From positions 1 to 11,330 of the forward strand of contig CAMDRK010000062.1 in assembly GCA_945906715.1 (NCBI GenBank): 11,330 nucleotides of DNA. Direction: 5' to 3'. Below, piece by piece: positions 1 to 7,153 of the stretch. The notes below the pieces were generated by a model. It was not told the DNA's origin. It saw nothing but the letters and a program-made list of their open reading frames with translations, and did no database searches. The position numbers and the translations under genes are program-made. Numbering within the stretch: the stretch's first letter is position 1; each line of letters begins with the position of its first letter. The DNA comes from Nitrospira lenta. GTDB lineage: Bacteria; Nitrospirota; Nitrospiria; Nitrospirales; Nitrospiraceae.

Positions 1-1962
1 AACCTGATCCCCCACCCCCAACTGCTCAAGCGGAATCGGCGTGTCAGTCGGGGCCAAATCCGCTCTCGTCTGTGCCTCTAACTCGAACAATCGTTGCTTC
101 GCTGCTTTGGCTTTGATCAACTTCTGCTCGCCCTTGACTGTATCCACCGTAGCCTGCACTTCTGCCCGTGCTCGACTGAACTGTTCACTGAGTTTTCGCT
201 TGAGACCTTTTTGTGCTTCCCGTTCGGTCTCTTCCAGGTGAGCCAACTGTGCCTTCGCGCGCTGCTCGGCCAGTTCAGCTTCACCTCTGGCTTCGACAGC
301 CCGGGCCAGGTCGTCAGCCAACTGCCGTTGTGTGAGTTGCAGATCATGCAGCATCGTTTCCATGACCCGCTCATCTTTATGGAGCTTCTGTCTCGCCTCA
401 TCGATCAAGGCCCGGTCCATCCCCAATCGGCTGGCAATCTCAAGCGCAGACGATCCACCTGGCACCCCCATGAAGAGCCGATAGGTCGGCGACAGTGTCG
501 CCACGTCGAACTCGACTGCAGCGTTTGCAAAGCCCGGCATCGTATGGGCCAAGGCCTTCAGCGATCCGTAGTGCGTCGTCGCGATGACTTTCATCCCCAG
601 TGTGGCCAGCCGACAGAGCAAGGCTTCGGCCAGGGCCGCCCCTTCCGTCGGATCGGTCGAGGTCACCGGTTCATCAAGGAGGACCAACCATTGCCGCGGG
701 ATACCATGCGTATCGCTCCTCCCATGACGGTCCGTTTCATCGAGCAACTGAATCATCTGGGTCATGTGCGCCGAAAAGCTGGATAGATCGCGGGCCAGGT
801 CCTGGGCGTCGCCGATATCGGCATAGACGTCGGAAAAGATCGCCATTTCGGAGCCTGCGCCGCAGGGCAAATGCAGTCCGGCCCGGACCATCAAGGCAAA
901 GAGCCCGACGATCTTGAGGGTCACGGTCTTCCCGCCCGTATTGGGACCGGAAATGACGAGCACGTGAATCGATTCATCCAAGAAAATATCGTTGGCAACC
1001 ACCTGCTCTTTCGACAATACAAGCAAGGGATGCCTGGCCTGCAACAGTCTCACCCGCCCGTCTGCGTTGAGATCGACTGGTTGCGCCTTTAATTGACGAC
1101 CAAACGATGCCCTCGCCGAAATACCGTCAAGCATCGCCAGCGCTTCGAGCCCCGCCAGCACGACTTCCGATTGCGCCGCAACGAGAGCAGACAACTCACG
1201 GAGGATACGACGCACTTCCCGTTCGATCTCCAGATCCGCCACTTTGATGGAATTGTTCAGTTCGACCAGCTCGCGCGGCTCGATAAACACCGTCGCCCCG
1301 CTGGCCGACACGTCATGGACGATCCCAGGAACTCTTCCACGCATGTCGGCTTTCACCGGGATGACATACCGGCCTTCTCGCTGGGCAAAATACTGTTCTT
1401 GTAATATTTCCTCATAGCGACGCGAATGCAGCATCTGACTTACTTGATCGCGCATCTGTTGTTTGAGTGCATGGGCCAGATGAGTCAGGCGTCGCAACTC
1501 GGGTGTTGCCGACTCCTTGATTGAGCCGTCTAGATGGATCGCCGCATCCAGCGCGATCTTCACAGGCCGAAGCCCCCCCACCGATTGCAAGGGATGTCCG
1601 ACGGACACCAGCGCAGGCGCGTCCTGCTGATGCCGTCCCACGAAACGTCCACTCTCATCAAGCAACTCCAGCACCAGCGCGCAATCCCGGAGTTCATGGA
1701 CCTCCAACACCGCCCCTTTCTTCGCCCGAGTCAGCAGATCTCGAATATCAGGAAATGCCAGGACCGGCAGAGCCTCTCCGGAGGCTTGCAGCTGTCCCAT
1801 CTCCGTGGTTTCCTGTTGCCGCCGCTGCGAGTCCTGAAAGCTGGTCGCCAATTCGAGTGCACGACAGCGTGCCGCCCCCATCGTCGATCTGGCGTGCACA
1901 GCAAGGGCATCGAGCAGTCTCGGCCACTCCAGCACCTGCGTGGTCTGTTTAAAGAGATTCAC
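1..1962 (-). CDS. mutS2: MutS2 family DNA-binding ATPase (3' end beyond window)
   Basis: The reading frame is open from the window edge to a GTG at 1962 and gives 654 residues. Family members are usually near 780-800, so the rest of the C-terminal region, including the Smr nuclease domain, lies outside. Visible in order: an N-terminal helical region, a conserved stretch around YVIPVKADMRGRV and SASGATVFIEP, the P-loop GPNTGGKT (residues 339-346), Walker B LLDE (428-431), the H-loop TTHYG with His464, a long charged coiled coil (about 500-640), and the start of a KOW-like segment (LGVGDQV). MutS2 acts on recombination intermediates and, in some bacteria, on collided ribosomes; which applies here is not visible. 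GTG 1962 is chosen because GAGG sits 5 bases upstream and the protein then begins MNLFKQTTQVLEW, as in relatives. An in-frame TAA at 1990-1992 rules out a start further upstream. The loop after Walker B reads PVTSTDPTEG, unlike the common LGxGTDPxEG. Confidence 0.96.
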   Translation of the reverse strand, partial: MNLFKQTTQVLEWPRLLDALAVHARSTMGAARCRALELATSFQDSQRRQQETTEMGQLQASGEALPVLAFPDIRDLLTRAKKGAVLEVHELRDCALVLELLDESGRFVGRHQQDAPALVSVGHPLQSVGGLRPVKIALDAAIHLDGSIKESATPELRRLTHLAHALKQQMRDQVSQMLHSRRYEEILQEQYFAQREGRYVIPVKADMRGRVPGIVHDVSASGATVFIEPRELVELNNSIKVADLEIEREVRRILRELSALVAAQSEVVLAGLEALAMLDGISARASFGRQLKAQPVDLNADGRVRLLQARHPLLVLSKEQVVANDIFLDESIHVLVISGPNTGGKTVTLKIVGLFALMVRAGLHLPCGAGSEMAIFSDVYADIGDAQDLARDLSSFSAHMTQMIQLLDETDRHGRSDTHGIPRQWLVLLDEPVTSTDPTEGAALAEALLCRLATLGMKVIATTHYGSLKALAHTMPGFANAAVEFDVATLSPTYRLFMGVPGGSSALEIASRLGMDRALIDEARQKLHKDERVMETMLHDLQLTQRQLADDLARAVEARGEAELAEQRAKAQLAHLEETEREAQKGLKRKLSEQFSRARAEVQATVDTVKGEQKLIKAKAAKQRLFELEAQTRADLAPTDTPIPLEQLGVGDQV

Positions 1963-1990
1963 CGCTGCCTCAAAGGAAAACGTCTCACGT

Positions 1991-2177
1991 TAGGAGCCTG
2001 TCTGACATTGCCTTCGTGATGAGGCGAAGGAGGGCCAGGCAGATGCGCGGCCGCAGACCACGAAAAACCGGAGGCGTATTCGCTGGAATACGGTGAGGAT
2101 TTTTCGAGGTCGAGAACAACGTATATGCCTAGCCATCATTCGCCGCAGTAGAACGGTCAATGTTGGACAGGCTCCTA
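1991..2177. mobile_element. MITE-like palindromic element with TA-bounded inverted ends
   Basis: The ends 1991-2010 and 2158-2177 are inverted repeats matching at 18 of 20 positions, and both begin and end in TA, as expected for TA target-site insertion. The two halves are also complementary throughout. The centre is a 6-bp stem, GTATTC (2076-2081) with GAATAC (2086-2091), around the loop GCTG. Outside it CGAAAAA (2061-2067) pairs with TTTTTCG (2100-2106), followed by a roughly 50-base arm with about 31 matches and one single-base insertion. Counted by hand, about 64 of 91 arm positions match. No transposase is present, so it would be non-autonomous. TA-flanked ends suggest the IS630/Tc1-mariner group, but that is inference. 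The 20-base TIR looks like a recurrent family in Nitrospira genomes from memory only. Confidence 0.7.
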
Positions 2178-2318
2178 GAATCGGCAAACTCTAACGAACC
2201 AAGCAACAGAGACGCAAGGGACAGGTTCGCGATCTTCGCGCCAACTGTGCCGTGATCTACGCTTCTTGCGATAGTGATAGGCCTCTGATCCTGCACAGAA
2301 TTACTACGTTGGAATGGC

Positions 2319-2347
2319 TTGACAAGACCCAGGAGCGCCGATACTAT
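2319..2347 (+). promoter_or_regulatory. Probable sigma-70 promoter of the gap operon
   Basis: A perfect -35 TTGACA (2319-2324) is followed after 17 bases by TACTAT (2342-2347), four of six matches to the -10 consensus. Transcription would start near 2354, giving a leader of roughly 54 bases before gap. An alternative -10, GATACT (2340-2345), would have a 15-base spacer and fits less well. Confidence 0.7.
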
Positions 2348-2359
2348 CGCCGTCATTCT

Positions 2360-2380
2360 GACCGGTAGATTCAACCGGTC
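2360..2380 (+). promoter_or_regulatory. Inverted repeat in the gap leader (operator or 5' mRNA hairpin)
   Basis: GACCGGT (2360-2366) and ACCGGTC (2374-2380) form a perfect 7-bp inverted repeat around AGATTCA. It lies a few bases after the predicted transcription start and 27 bases before the gap ATG. It could be a repressor operator just downstream of the promoter, or a 5'-end stem-loop stabilising the operon mRNA. The sequence alone does not separate these. Confidence 0.5.
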
Positions 2381-2407
2381 CATATTCTTCTTGAGGAACT
2401 ACTCGTC

Positions 2408-3418
2408 ATGGCTATTCGGATTGGTATTAATGGATTTGGGCGGATCGGACGAAATGTCCTGCGGGCATCGCTCGGCGATCCCGACCTCCACTTTGTCGCA
2501 GTGAACGACCTTACGGATGCCAAGACACTCGCCTATCTCTTGAAATACGACTCGGTACACGGAACGTTACAGGGGAACGTCGAGGCCAAAGGCGATCAGA
2601 TCCTCATCGACGGCAAGCCCATTAAGGTGCTCGCGATCAAGGATCCCAAAGAGCTTCCCTGGAAGGAACTGGAAGTCGACATCGTCATCGAATCGACCGG
2701 ACGCTTTACCGATCGTGAAGGCGCGGGAAAGCACATCGCTGCCGGAGCCAAGCACGTCATTATTTCCGCGCCGGCGAAGGACCCAGACGTCACCATCGTA
2801 CTGGGTGTCAACGACGCGGACTACGACCCGAAAACACACCACATCATCTCCAACGCCTCTTGCACGACCAATTGTCTCGCTCCCGTCGCAAAAGTGCTGT
2901 TGGATAATTTCGGCATCAAGCACGGCGTCATGACCACGATCCATTCCTATACCAACGACCAGCAGTTGCTCGATCTGCCGCACAAAGACTTGCGGCGCGG
3001 GCGCGCGGCAGGCATGTCGATGATCCCAACCAGTACCGGCGCGGCAAAGGCGCTGCACCTGGTACTGCCGCAACTCAAGGGCAAGATCGACGGCCTCGCC
3101 ATCCGCGTTCCCACTCCGAATGTCTCGCTGGTGGATCTGACCGTCGAAACCGAAAAGGATTGTGACGTCGCCTCCGTCAATGCTGCCTTCAAGAAAGCGG
3201 CGAATGGCCCGATGAAAAACATCCTATTCTATTCTGAAGACCCGATCGTCTCAATCGACCAAAAAGGCGACTCACATTCGGCCACATTCGATGCCCCGCT
3301 CACAATGGCCATCGACAAGCGGATGGTCAAGGTGACGGCCTGGTACGACAACGAATGGGGCTATTCATGCCGGGTCCGAGACCTCATCAAGGTGATCGCG
3401 ACAGGAGCGAGGCGCTAA
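2408..3418 (+). CDS. gap: Glyceraldehyde-3-phosphate dehydrogenase, type I
   Basis: This cytoplasmic enzyme interconverts glyceraldehyde 3-phosphate plus phosphate and 1,3-bisphosphoglycerate with a nicotinamide cofactor, in glycolysis or in reverse in gluconeogenesis. The 336-residue length is normal. The N-terminal nucleotide-binding motif is INGFGRIGRN (residues 7-16), Asp34 in AVNDLTD is the usual NAD-favouring residue, and the catalytic motif is SNASCTTNCLAP with Cys152 and partner His179. The C-terminus has the typical WYDNEWGYSCR. GAGGA lies 10 bases before the ATG, and the promoter at 2319-2347 precedes it. It is the first gene of gap-pgk-tpiA-secG, and its product is the substrate of the next enzyme. 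It appears intact. Confidence 0.98.
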   Translation: MAIRIGINGFGRIGRNVLRASLGDPDLHFVAVNDLTDAKTLAYLLKYDSVHGTLQGNVEAKGDQILIDGKPIKVLAIKDPKELPWKELEVDIVIESTGRFTDREGAGKHIAAGAKHVIISAPAKDPDVTIVLGVNDADYDPKTHHIISNASCTTNCLAPVAKVLLDNFGIKHGVMTTIHSYTNDQQLLDLPHKDLRRGRAAGMSMIPTSTGAAKALHLVLPQLKGKIDGLAIRVPTPNVSLVDLTVETEKDCDVASVNAAFKKAANGPMKNILFYSEDPIVSIDQKGDSHSATFDAPLTMAIDKRMVKVTAWYDNEWGYSCRVRDLIKVIATGARR

Positions 3419-3424
3419 GGGACC

Positions 3425-3446
3425 GCTGAGGTGATACCGCCTCAGC
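3425..3446 (+). other. Intergenic hairpin between gap and pgk
   Basis: GCTGAGG (3425-3431) and CCTCAGC (3440-3446) form a perfect 7-bp stem with an 8-base loop, starting 6 bases after the gap stop codon. No T-tract follows, so it is a poor intrinsic terminator. It is better read as a processing or stabilising hairpin that could set gap mRNA above pgk mRNA, which is inference. Confidence 0.5.
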
Positions 3447-3503
3447 CCGATTCTGTTCCACACTGACTCCCATTCCAGGAATAACCGACCGGACGGAGCC
3501 GCA

Positions 3504-4700
3504 ATGAATCTCCGCAAACAAACGATTGACGATGTCGTGCTGCGAGACAAGCGCGTCATCATCCGTGCCGACTTCAACGTCCCATTGGACGATTCACACC
3601 AAATCACCGACGATACCCGCATTCGATCGACCCTGCCGACCATCAATCGAGTCGTCGACGACGGAGCCAAGGTGATCCTCTGTTCGCACCTCGGTCGACC
3701 GAATGGAAAATACGACCCCAAGTACAGTCTAGCCCCGGTGGCAAAACGCCTGGGACGGCTCATGGGCAAAGATATTCAGTTTGCACCGGATTGCATCGGC
3801 CCGGCGGTGGAAAAGCTTGTCGCACAGATGAAGCCGGGAGACGTCTTGCTCCTTGAAAACCTCCGATTCCATAAAGGGGAAGAGCAAAACGACGACGATT
3901 TTTCGAAAGCGTTGGCAGCTCTCGGCGATGTCTATATCAACGATGCGTTCGGCGCCGCACACCGGGCCCATGCTTCTACCGTCGGCATCACCAAATACAT
4001 TCCAGCCTCAGCCGCCGGCTTCCTCCTCAAGAAAGAGATCGAATACCTTGAAGGCGCCGTCGAAAACCCCGTTCGGCCCTTTGTCGCCATTCTCGGCGGG
4101 GCAAAAGTGTCCGGGAAGATCGGCGTCATCGAAAATCTGGGCAAGCGCGTCGACAAAGTCATTATCGGTGGCGGCATGGCCTTTACCTTCTTAAAGGCGA
4201 AGGGGTTGGAAATCGGCAACTCCCTGGTCGAAAATGACATGTTGGATTTTGCGAAAGGCATTGAGGACCATGCCCTTTCCCGTGGCGTGAAATTCTACCT
4301 GCCGGTCGATTGTGTCGTCGCAGCCAGCCGCGAGCCTGGGGCGGAATCGAAGATCGTTCCGGTCCAGGAAATTCCCAAGGAGTGGTACGCACTCGACATT
4401 GGCCCGGCCTCCGTTAAGCTCTTCAACGAAGCAGTCCAGAATGCGAAAACGATTCTGTGGAACGGTCCAATGGGCGTATTCGAAATCGATGCCTACGCGC
4501 GAGGGACGCTCGCGATGGCTCACGCGGTTGCGGATGCCTACGCCCTGACAATCGTCGGCGGAGGTGAAACAGCGCTGGCTGTGCATCGAGCCGGTGAATC
4601 GGAAAATATGTCGTTTATCTCGACCGGCGGCGGCGCCGCGCTGGAATTGCTGGAAGGCAAACAACTCCCGGGCTTGACCGCCCTCCCGGATCGAGTCTAG
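3504..4700 (+). CDS. pgk: Phosphoglycerate kinase
   Basis: Transfers the acyl phosphate of 1,3-bisphosphoglycerate to ADP, giving 3-phosphoglycerate and ATP, or the reverse during carbon fixation and gluconeogenesis. The 398 residues match the family's usual size and two-domain build. Substrate-side motifs are RADFNVPLD (21-29), SHLGRPNG (61-68) and LLENLRFHKGEE (117-128). Nucleotide-side motifs are GGAKVSGK (198-205), WNGPMGVFE (319-327), GGGETA (352-357) and STGGGAALELLEG (373-385). GGAG lies 5 bases before the ATG. It follows gap by 85 bases that include a hairpin and precedes tpiA by 60 bases. No defects are seen. Confidence 0.98.
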   Translation: MNLRKQTIDDVVLRDKRVIIRADFNVPLDDSHQITDDTRIRSTLPTINRVVDDGAKVILCSHLGRPNGKYDPKYSLAPVAKRLGRLMGKDIQFAPDCIGPAVEKLVAQMKPGDVLLLENLRFHKGEEQNDDDFSKALAALGDVYINDAFGAAHRAHASTVGITKYIPASAAGFLLKKEIEYLEGAVENPVRPFVAILGGAKVSGKIGVIENLGKRVDKVIIGGGMAFTFLKAKGLEIGNSLVENDMLDFAKGIEDHALSRGVKFYLPVDCVVAASREPGAESKIVPVQEIPKEWYALDIGPASVKLFNEAVQNAKTILWNGPMGVFEIDAYARGTLAMAHAVADAYALTIVGGGETALAVHRAGESENMSFISTGGGAALELLEGKQLPGLTALPDRV

Positions 4701-4760
4701 GAATCGCCTTGCCGTTGGCGCATATCCTCTACCACTACCACCTTCGGACATCGAGATACC

Positions 4761-5531
4761 TTGCGCAGACCTCTCATCGTCGGTAACTGGAAGATGAACA
4801 AGACGGCTTCGGAGGCCGCAGCTTTCATTCGCGACCTCCGCGAACGAGTATCCGCATCGCCTCATGCCGACGTGGTCATTGCGCCGCCCTTTACAGCCCT
4901 CGAAACGGCCTACCGCACCTTAGGCCACTCCTCCTGGATCAACCTCGGGGCGCAGGATGTCCATTGGGAGGAGCAGGGGGCCTTCACCGGGGAAGTTTCC
5001 GCTCCGATGTTGCGCGAGCTAGGTTGCCGGTATGTGATCGTCGGCCACTCTGAACGTCGCACGCTCTTTGGCGAACGAGATGAGAATATTCAGAAGAAGG
5101 TCCGATCGGCCTTGACGCATGGACTTTCTCCGATCTTGTGTGTGGGAGAATCGCTGGCGGAACGTGAGGCGAACCGAACGGAATCGGTCGTCACAGATCA
5201 ACTGAAGGTCAGCCTGGCAGGCTTAGCCGCACAGGATCTGGCGACCGTGACAATCGCCTACGAACCGGTCTGGGCCATCGGCACGGGGCGCGCGGCCACG
5301 ACGCAGCAGGCCGTGACCGTGCATCGTTCGATCCGCTTATTCATTGAGACCGGCTGGGATAGCCAAACAGCCTCGGCCATCAGAATTCTATACGGCGGCA
5401 GCGTCACGCCCCAAAACATTGTGCCGCTTCTCGTCTCAGATGCGATCGACGGAGTTTTAGTAGGTGGGGCTTGTCTCAACCCCGACTCGTTTGCTACAAT
5501 CATTGATCTTGTTCAGGGACAGCGCGCCTAA
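4761..5531 (+). CDS. tpiA: Triosephosphate isomerase
   Basis: Interconverts dihydroxyacetone phosphate and glyceraldehyde 3-phosphate in the cytoplasm, feeding gap. The 256-residue TIM barrel has the substrate residues in GNWKMN (Asn9, Lys11), the electrophile in VGHSERR (His96), the catalytic base in YEPVWAIGTG (Glu168, with the flexible loop at 169-177) and the phosphate site YGGSV (211-215). The start is a TTG at 4761, giving MRRPLIVGNWKMN. No ATG or GTG fits the family N-terminus as well, and the upstream Shine-Dalgarno signal is weak (GAGA). A weak start after a 60-base gap suggests lower translation than its neighbours, but this is inference. Confidence 0.97.
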   Translation: MRRPLIVGNWKMNKTASEAAAFIRDLRERVSASPHADVVIAPPFTALETAYRTLGHSSWINLGAQDVHWEEQGAFTGEVSAPMLRELGCRYVIVGHSERRTLFGERDENIQKKVRSALTHGLSPILCVGESLAEREANRTESVVTDQLKVSLAGLAAQDLATVTIAYEPVWAIGTGRAATTQQAVTVHRSIRLFIETGWDSQTASAIRILYGGSVTPQNIVPLLVSDAIDGVLVGGACLNPDSFATIIDLVQGQRA

Positions 5532-5545
5532 CTGATCGGAGTGCC

Positions 5546-5908
5546 ATGTATATCTTCCTCATCATTATTCACGTCATGGTCTGTTTCCTCATGGTCGGCG
5601 CAATCCTCTTGCAATCAGGAAAGGGCGCCGAGATCGGCGCATCTTTCGGCGGCTCCAGCCAAACCGTCTTCGGTAGCCGGGGCCCCGCCAACTTTCTGAG
5701 TAAATTCACGGTCGCCGTCGCAGCCGTCTTCATGTTGACCTCGCTCGGCCTCGCTATTCTCGCGAAAGAGCGCGCTTTCTCTTCCACGGTCATCGATCTC
5801 AATAAGAAAGAGACTTCGCAGCCTGCTCCAGAACTACCAGCCACGACGCCGGCAGCCCCGGCCGCTGAAACCCACAAGCCAGACGACGCTTCCTCCGGCA
5901 AACACTAG
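5546..5908 (+). CDS. secG: Preprotein translocase subunit SecG
   Basis: A small membrane subunit of the SecYEG channel that assists SecA-driven protein export. Visible are a first hydrophobic helix (about residues 3-22), the conserved cytoplasmic loop LLQSGKGAEIGASFGG followed by SSQTVFGSRG, and a second hydrophobic helix (about 52-74). After that comes a hydrophilic tail rich in Ala and Pro (about 90-120). At 120 residues it is typical. GGAG lies 4 bases before the ATG, and tpiA ends 14 bases upstream, so it is probably translated from the gap operon mRNA. The tpiA-secG linkage is common in bacteria. Confidence 0.95.
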   Translation: MYIFLIIIHVMVCFLMVGAILLQSGKGAEIGASFGGSSQTVFGSRGPANFLSKFTVAVAAVFMLTSLGLAILAKERAFSSTVIDLNKKETSQPAPELPATTPAAPAAETHKPDDASSGKH

Positions 5909-5932
5909 AAGAGCGCGCGCGACAGGCGCGAA

Positions 5933-5991
5933 CCGAAGTTCGAAGTTCTGGGTTCGAAGTTCCGAAAACCTCGAACTTCGGACCTCGAACC
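5933..5991. repeat. Heptanucleotide hairpin repeat between secG and ilvE
   Basis: From 5934 the sequence can be read in 7-base units: CGAAGTT, CGAAGTT, CTGGGTT, CGAAGTT, CCGAAAA, then the opposite-sense units CCTCGAA, CTTCGGA and CCTCGAA. CCGAAGTTCGA (5933-5943) and TCGAACTTCGG (5971-5981) are an exact 11-bp inverted repeat. An alternative stem pairs GGTTCGA (5951-5957) with TCGAACC (5985-5991). It lies between convergent genes, where a strong symmetric hairpin could end transcription from both sides. It resembles intergenic heptad repeats seen in several environmental bacteria (from memory). Confidence 0.75.
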
Positions 5992-6007
5992 GTCGTCCGT
6001 CTCGCTT

Positions 6008-6037
6008 TTCGGGCAAGTCTCGCGAGTCTCGCCCGAA
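6008..6037. terminator. Candidate bidirectional terminator hairpin
   Basis: TTCGGGC (6008-6014) and GCCCGAA (6031-6037) form a perfect 7-bp stem enclosing 16 bases that include the palindrome CTCGCGAG. It sits between the convergent ends of secG and ilvE. There is no long T-tract on the secG side; on the ilvE side the descending arm is followed by only a few T residues before the stem breaks off. Terminator function is therefore plausible but unproven. Confidence 0.4.
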
Positions 6038-6115
6038 CAAGAGAGGCGCTTCACAGTTGCCAAGAATGCCGATGGGGAGTGAGAAGGTAAGAGCTAACCG
6101 CGACTCAGCGTCTTA

Positions 6116-7030
6116 CTAAATACGGGTGAGCCACGCCTCGTGGGAAGGATCCTCCCCACGCACGATGGAAAAATACGCCTTCTGCAACGCTTGCGTAATC
6201 GGACCTGGCGTGCCGGTTCCAATGCGGCGATTGTCGATCTCCCGCACCGGCGTCAGCTCGGCAGCGGTCCCGGTCACGAATACTTCATCCGCGATGTACA
6301 TATCATCGCGCGTGAAGCGTTCCTCCACCACAGGGATACGCCGCTCCCGTGCCAATTCGATGACGGAGCTTCTGGTGATGCCATCGAGGATCGAGGTGAG
6401 CGGCGTGGTTTTGATCTGCCCTTTACGCACGATGAAGATGTTTTCCCCCGTCCCCTCGGACACATACCCTTCGGTATCGAGAAGAATGGCTTCATCGTAT
6501 CCATCCGCTTTCGCTTCCCGCTTTGCGAGAATCGAGTTCACATAGTAGCCGGAAATTTTCCCCCTCGTCATCGAGACGTTGACGTGATGACGCGTAAATG
6601 ACGACACACGGGCCCGCATCCCATTTGCAATCGCATCGTCCCCGAGGTAGGCTCCCCAGGTCCAGGCAGCGATGGCTAGTTTGATGGGATTGTCGCCGGG
6701 ATAGACTCCCATCGCGCCGTGCCCGATATAAACGAGCGGGCGGATATAGCAGGCCTCCAGCTTGTTGACTCTGACGGTCTCCACGATAGCCGCAGCCACC
6801 TGCTTCTTGTCGAAGGGTATCTGCATCATGCCGATATGGGCGGAATCGAACAACCGATCGACATGTTCTTGTAGTCGGAAAATTGCGGAACCGGACTTTC
6901 CCTTGTAGCAGCGAAGCCCCTCGAATGCGCCCAGTCCATAATGCAGCGAATGGGTCATTACGTGGACATGCGCGTCCGCCCAATTGACGAACGACCCATC
7001 CATCCAAATTTTCCCTTGTGGCTCAAGCAT
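6116..7030 (-). CDS. ilvE: Branched-chain amino acid aminotransferase
   Basis: A cytoplasmic PLP enzyme that exchanges amino groups between glutamate and the branched-chain 2-oxo acids, the last step of valine, leucine and isoleucine synthesis. The 304-residue class IV aminotransferase starts with KIWMDGSFVNWADAHVHV and LHYGLGAFEGLR (residues 29-40). The PLP-binding lysine is Lys158 in TRGKISGYYVNS, followed by LAKREAKADGYDEAILLD and SEGTGENIFIV (191-201, Glu192). The C-terminal region has FVTGTAAELTPV. A D-amino acid or 4-amino-4-deoxychorismate lyase role is less likely given this full set. The ATG at 7030 fits the family N-terminus but has no clear Shine-Dalgarno sequence. An upstream ATG at 7050 is out of frame. 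It is transcribed toward secG from its own promoter. Confidence 0.94.
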   Translation of the reverse strand: MLEPQGKIWMDGSFVNWADAHVHVMTHSLHYGLGAFEGLRCYKGKSGSAIFRLQEHVDRLFDSAHIGMMQIPFDKKQVAAAIVETVRVNKLEACYIRPLVYIGHGAMGVYPGDNPIKLAIAAWTWGAYLGDDAIANGMRARVSSFTRHHVNVSMTRGKISGYYVNSILAKREAKADGYDEAILLDTEGYVSEGTGENIFIVRKGQIKTTPLTSILDGITRSSVIELARERRIPVVEERFTRDDMYIADEVFVTGTAAELTPVREIDNRRIGTGTPGPITQALQKAYFSIVRGEDPSHEAWLTRI

Positions 7031-7073
7031 AGATAACGAAGGCAGGCCATGAACGATCGAACGATAGAATCGG

Positions 7074-7103
7074 AATATAGCAGCGGGCTGGAAGAAGCGT
7101 CAA
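7074..7103 (-). promoter_or_regulatory. Probable ilvE promoter
   Basis: On the minus strand TTGACG (7103-7098), five of six -35 matches, is followed after 18 bases by TATATT (7079-7074), five of six -10 matches. Transcription would start near 7067, leaving a leader of about 37 bases. An imperfect tandem duplication, GGCCCAGGCAA then GGCCCACAGGCAA (7110-7133), lies just upstream of the -35 box. Confidence 0.65.
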
Positions 7104-7153
7104 GCATATGGCCCAGGCAAGGCCCACAGGCAAGCGAGGCGAAGGAGTATCGG

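Larger units (their letters stand above)
1963..2407. other. Divergent mutS2/gap spacer
   Basis: This 445-base spacer separates two divergent genes and shows no convincing coding sequence. Its mutS2-proximal part is a 187-bp palindromic element (1991-2177). Its gap-proximal part holds a promoter (2319-2347), a leader inverted repeat (2360-2380) and the gap ribosome binding site GAGGA (2393-2397). I recognise nothing specific in 2178-2318 and found no clear promoter for mutS2 on the minus strand. Short reading frames crossing the element are treated as chance. Confidence 0.8.

Noticed and set aside
94..786. 230-codon open frame on the plus strand
   Set aside because: It is antisense to mutS2, whose minus-strand frame carries all MutS2 motifs, and its translation resembles no family I know.
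1990..2187. 65-codon minus-strand frame within the palindromic element
   Set aside because: It spans the element nearly end to end, has no ribosome binding site and contains no transposase motif, so coding is unlikely.
2129..2383. 84-codon minus-strand frame across the element edge and the gap promoter
   Set aside because: It runs through a promoter and an element boundary and has no recognisable domain.
5834..6040. 68-codon minus-strand frame over the secG end and heptad repeat
   Set aside because: Its peptide is translated largely from the repeat and the secG antisense strand.
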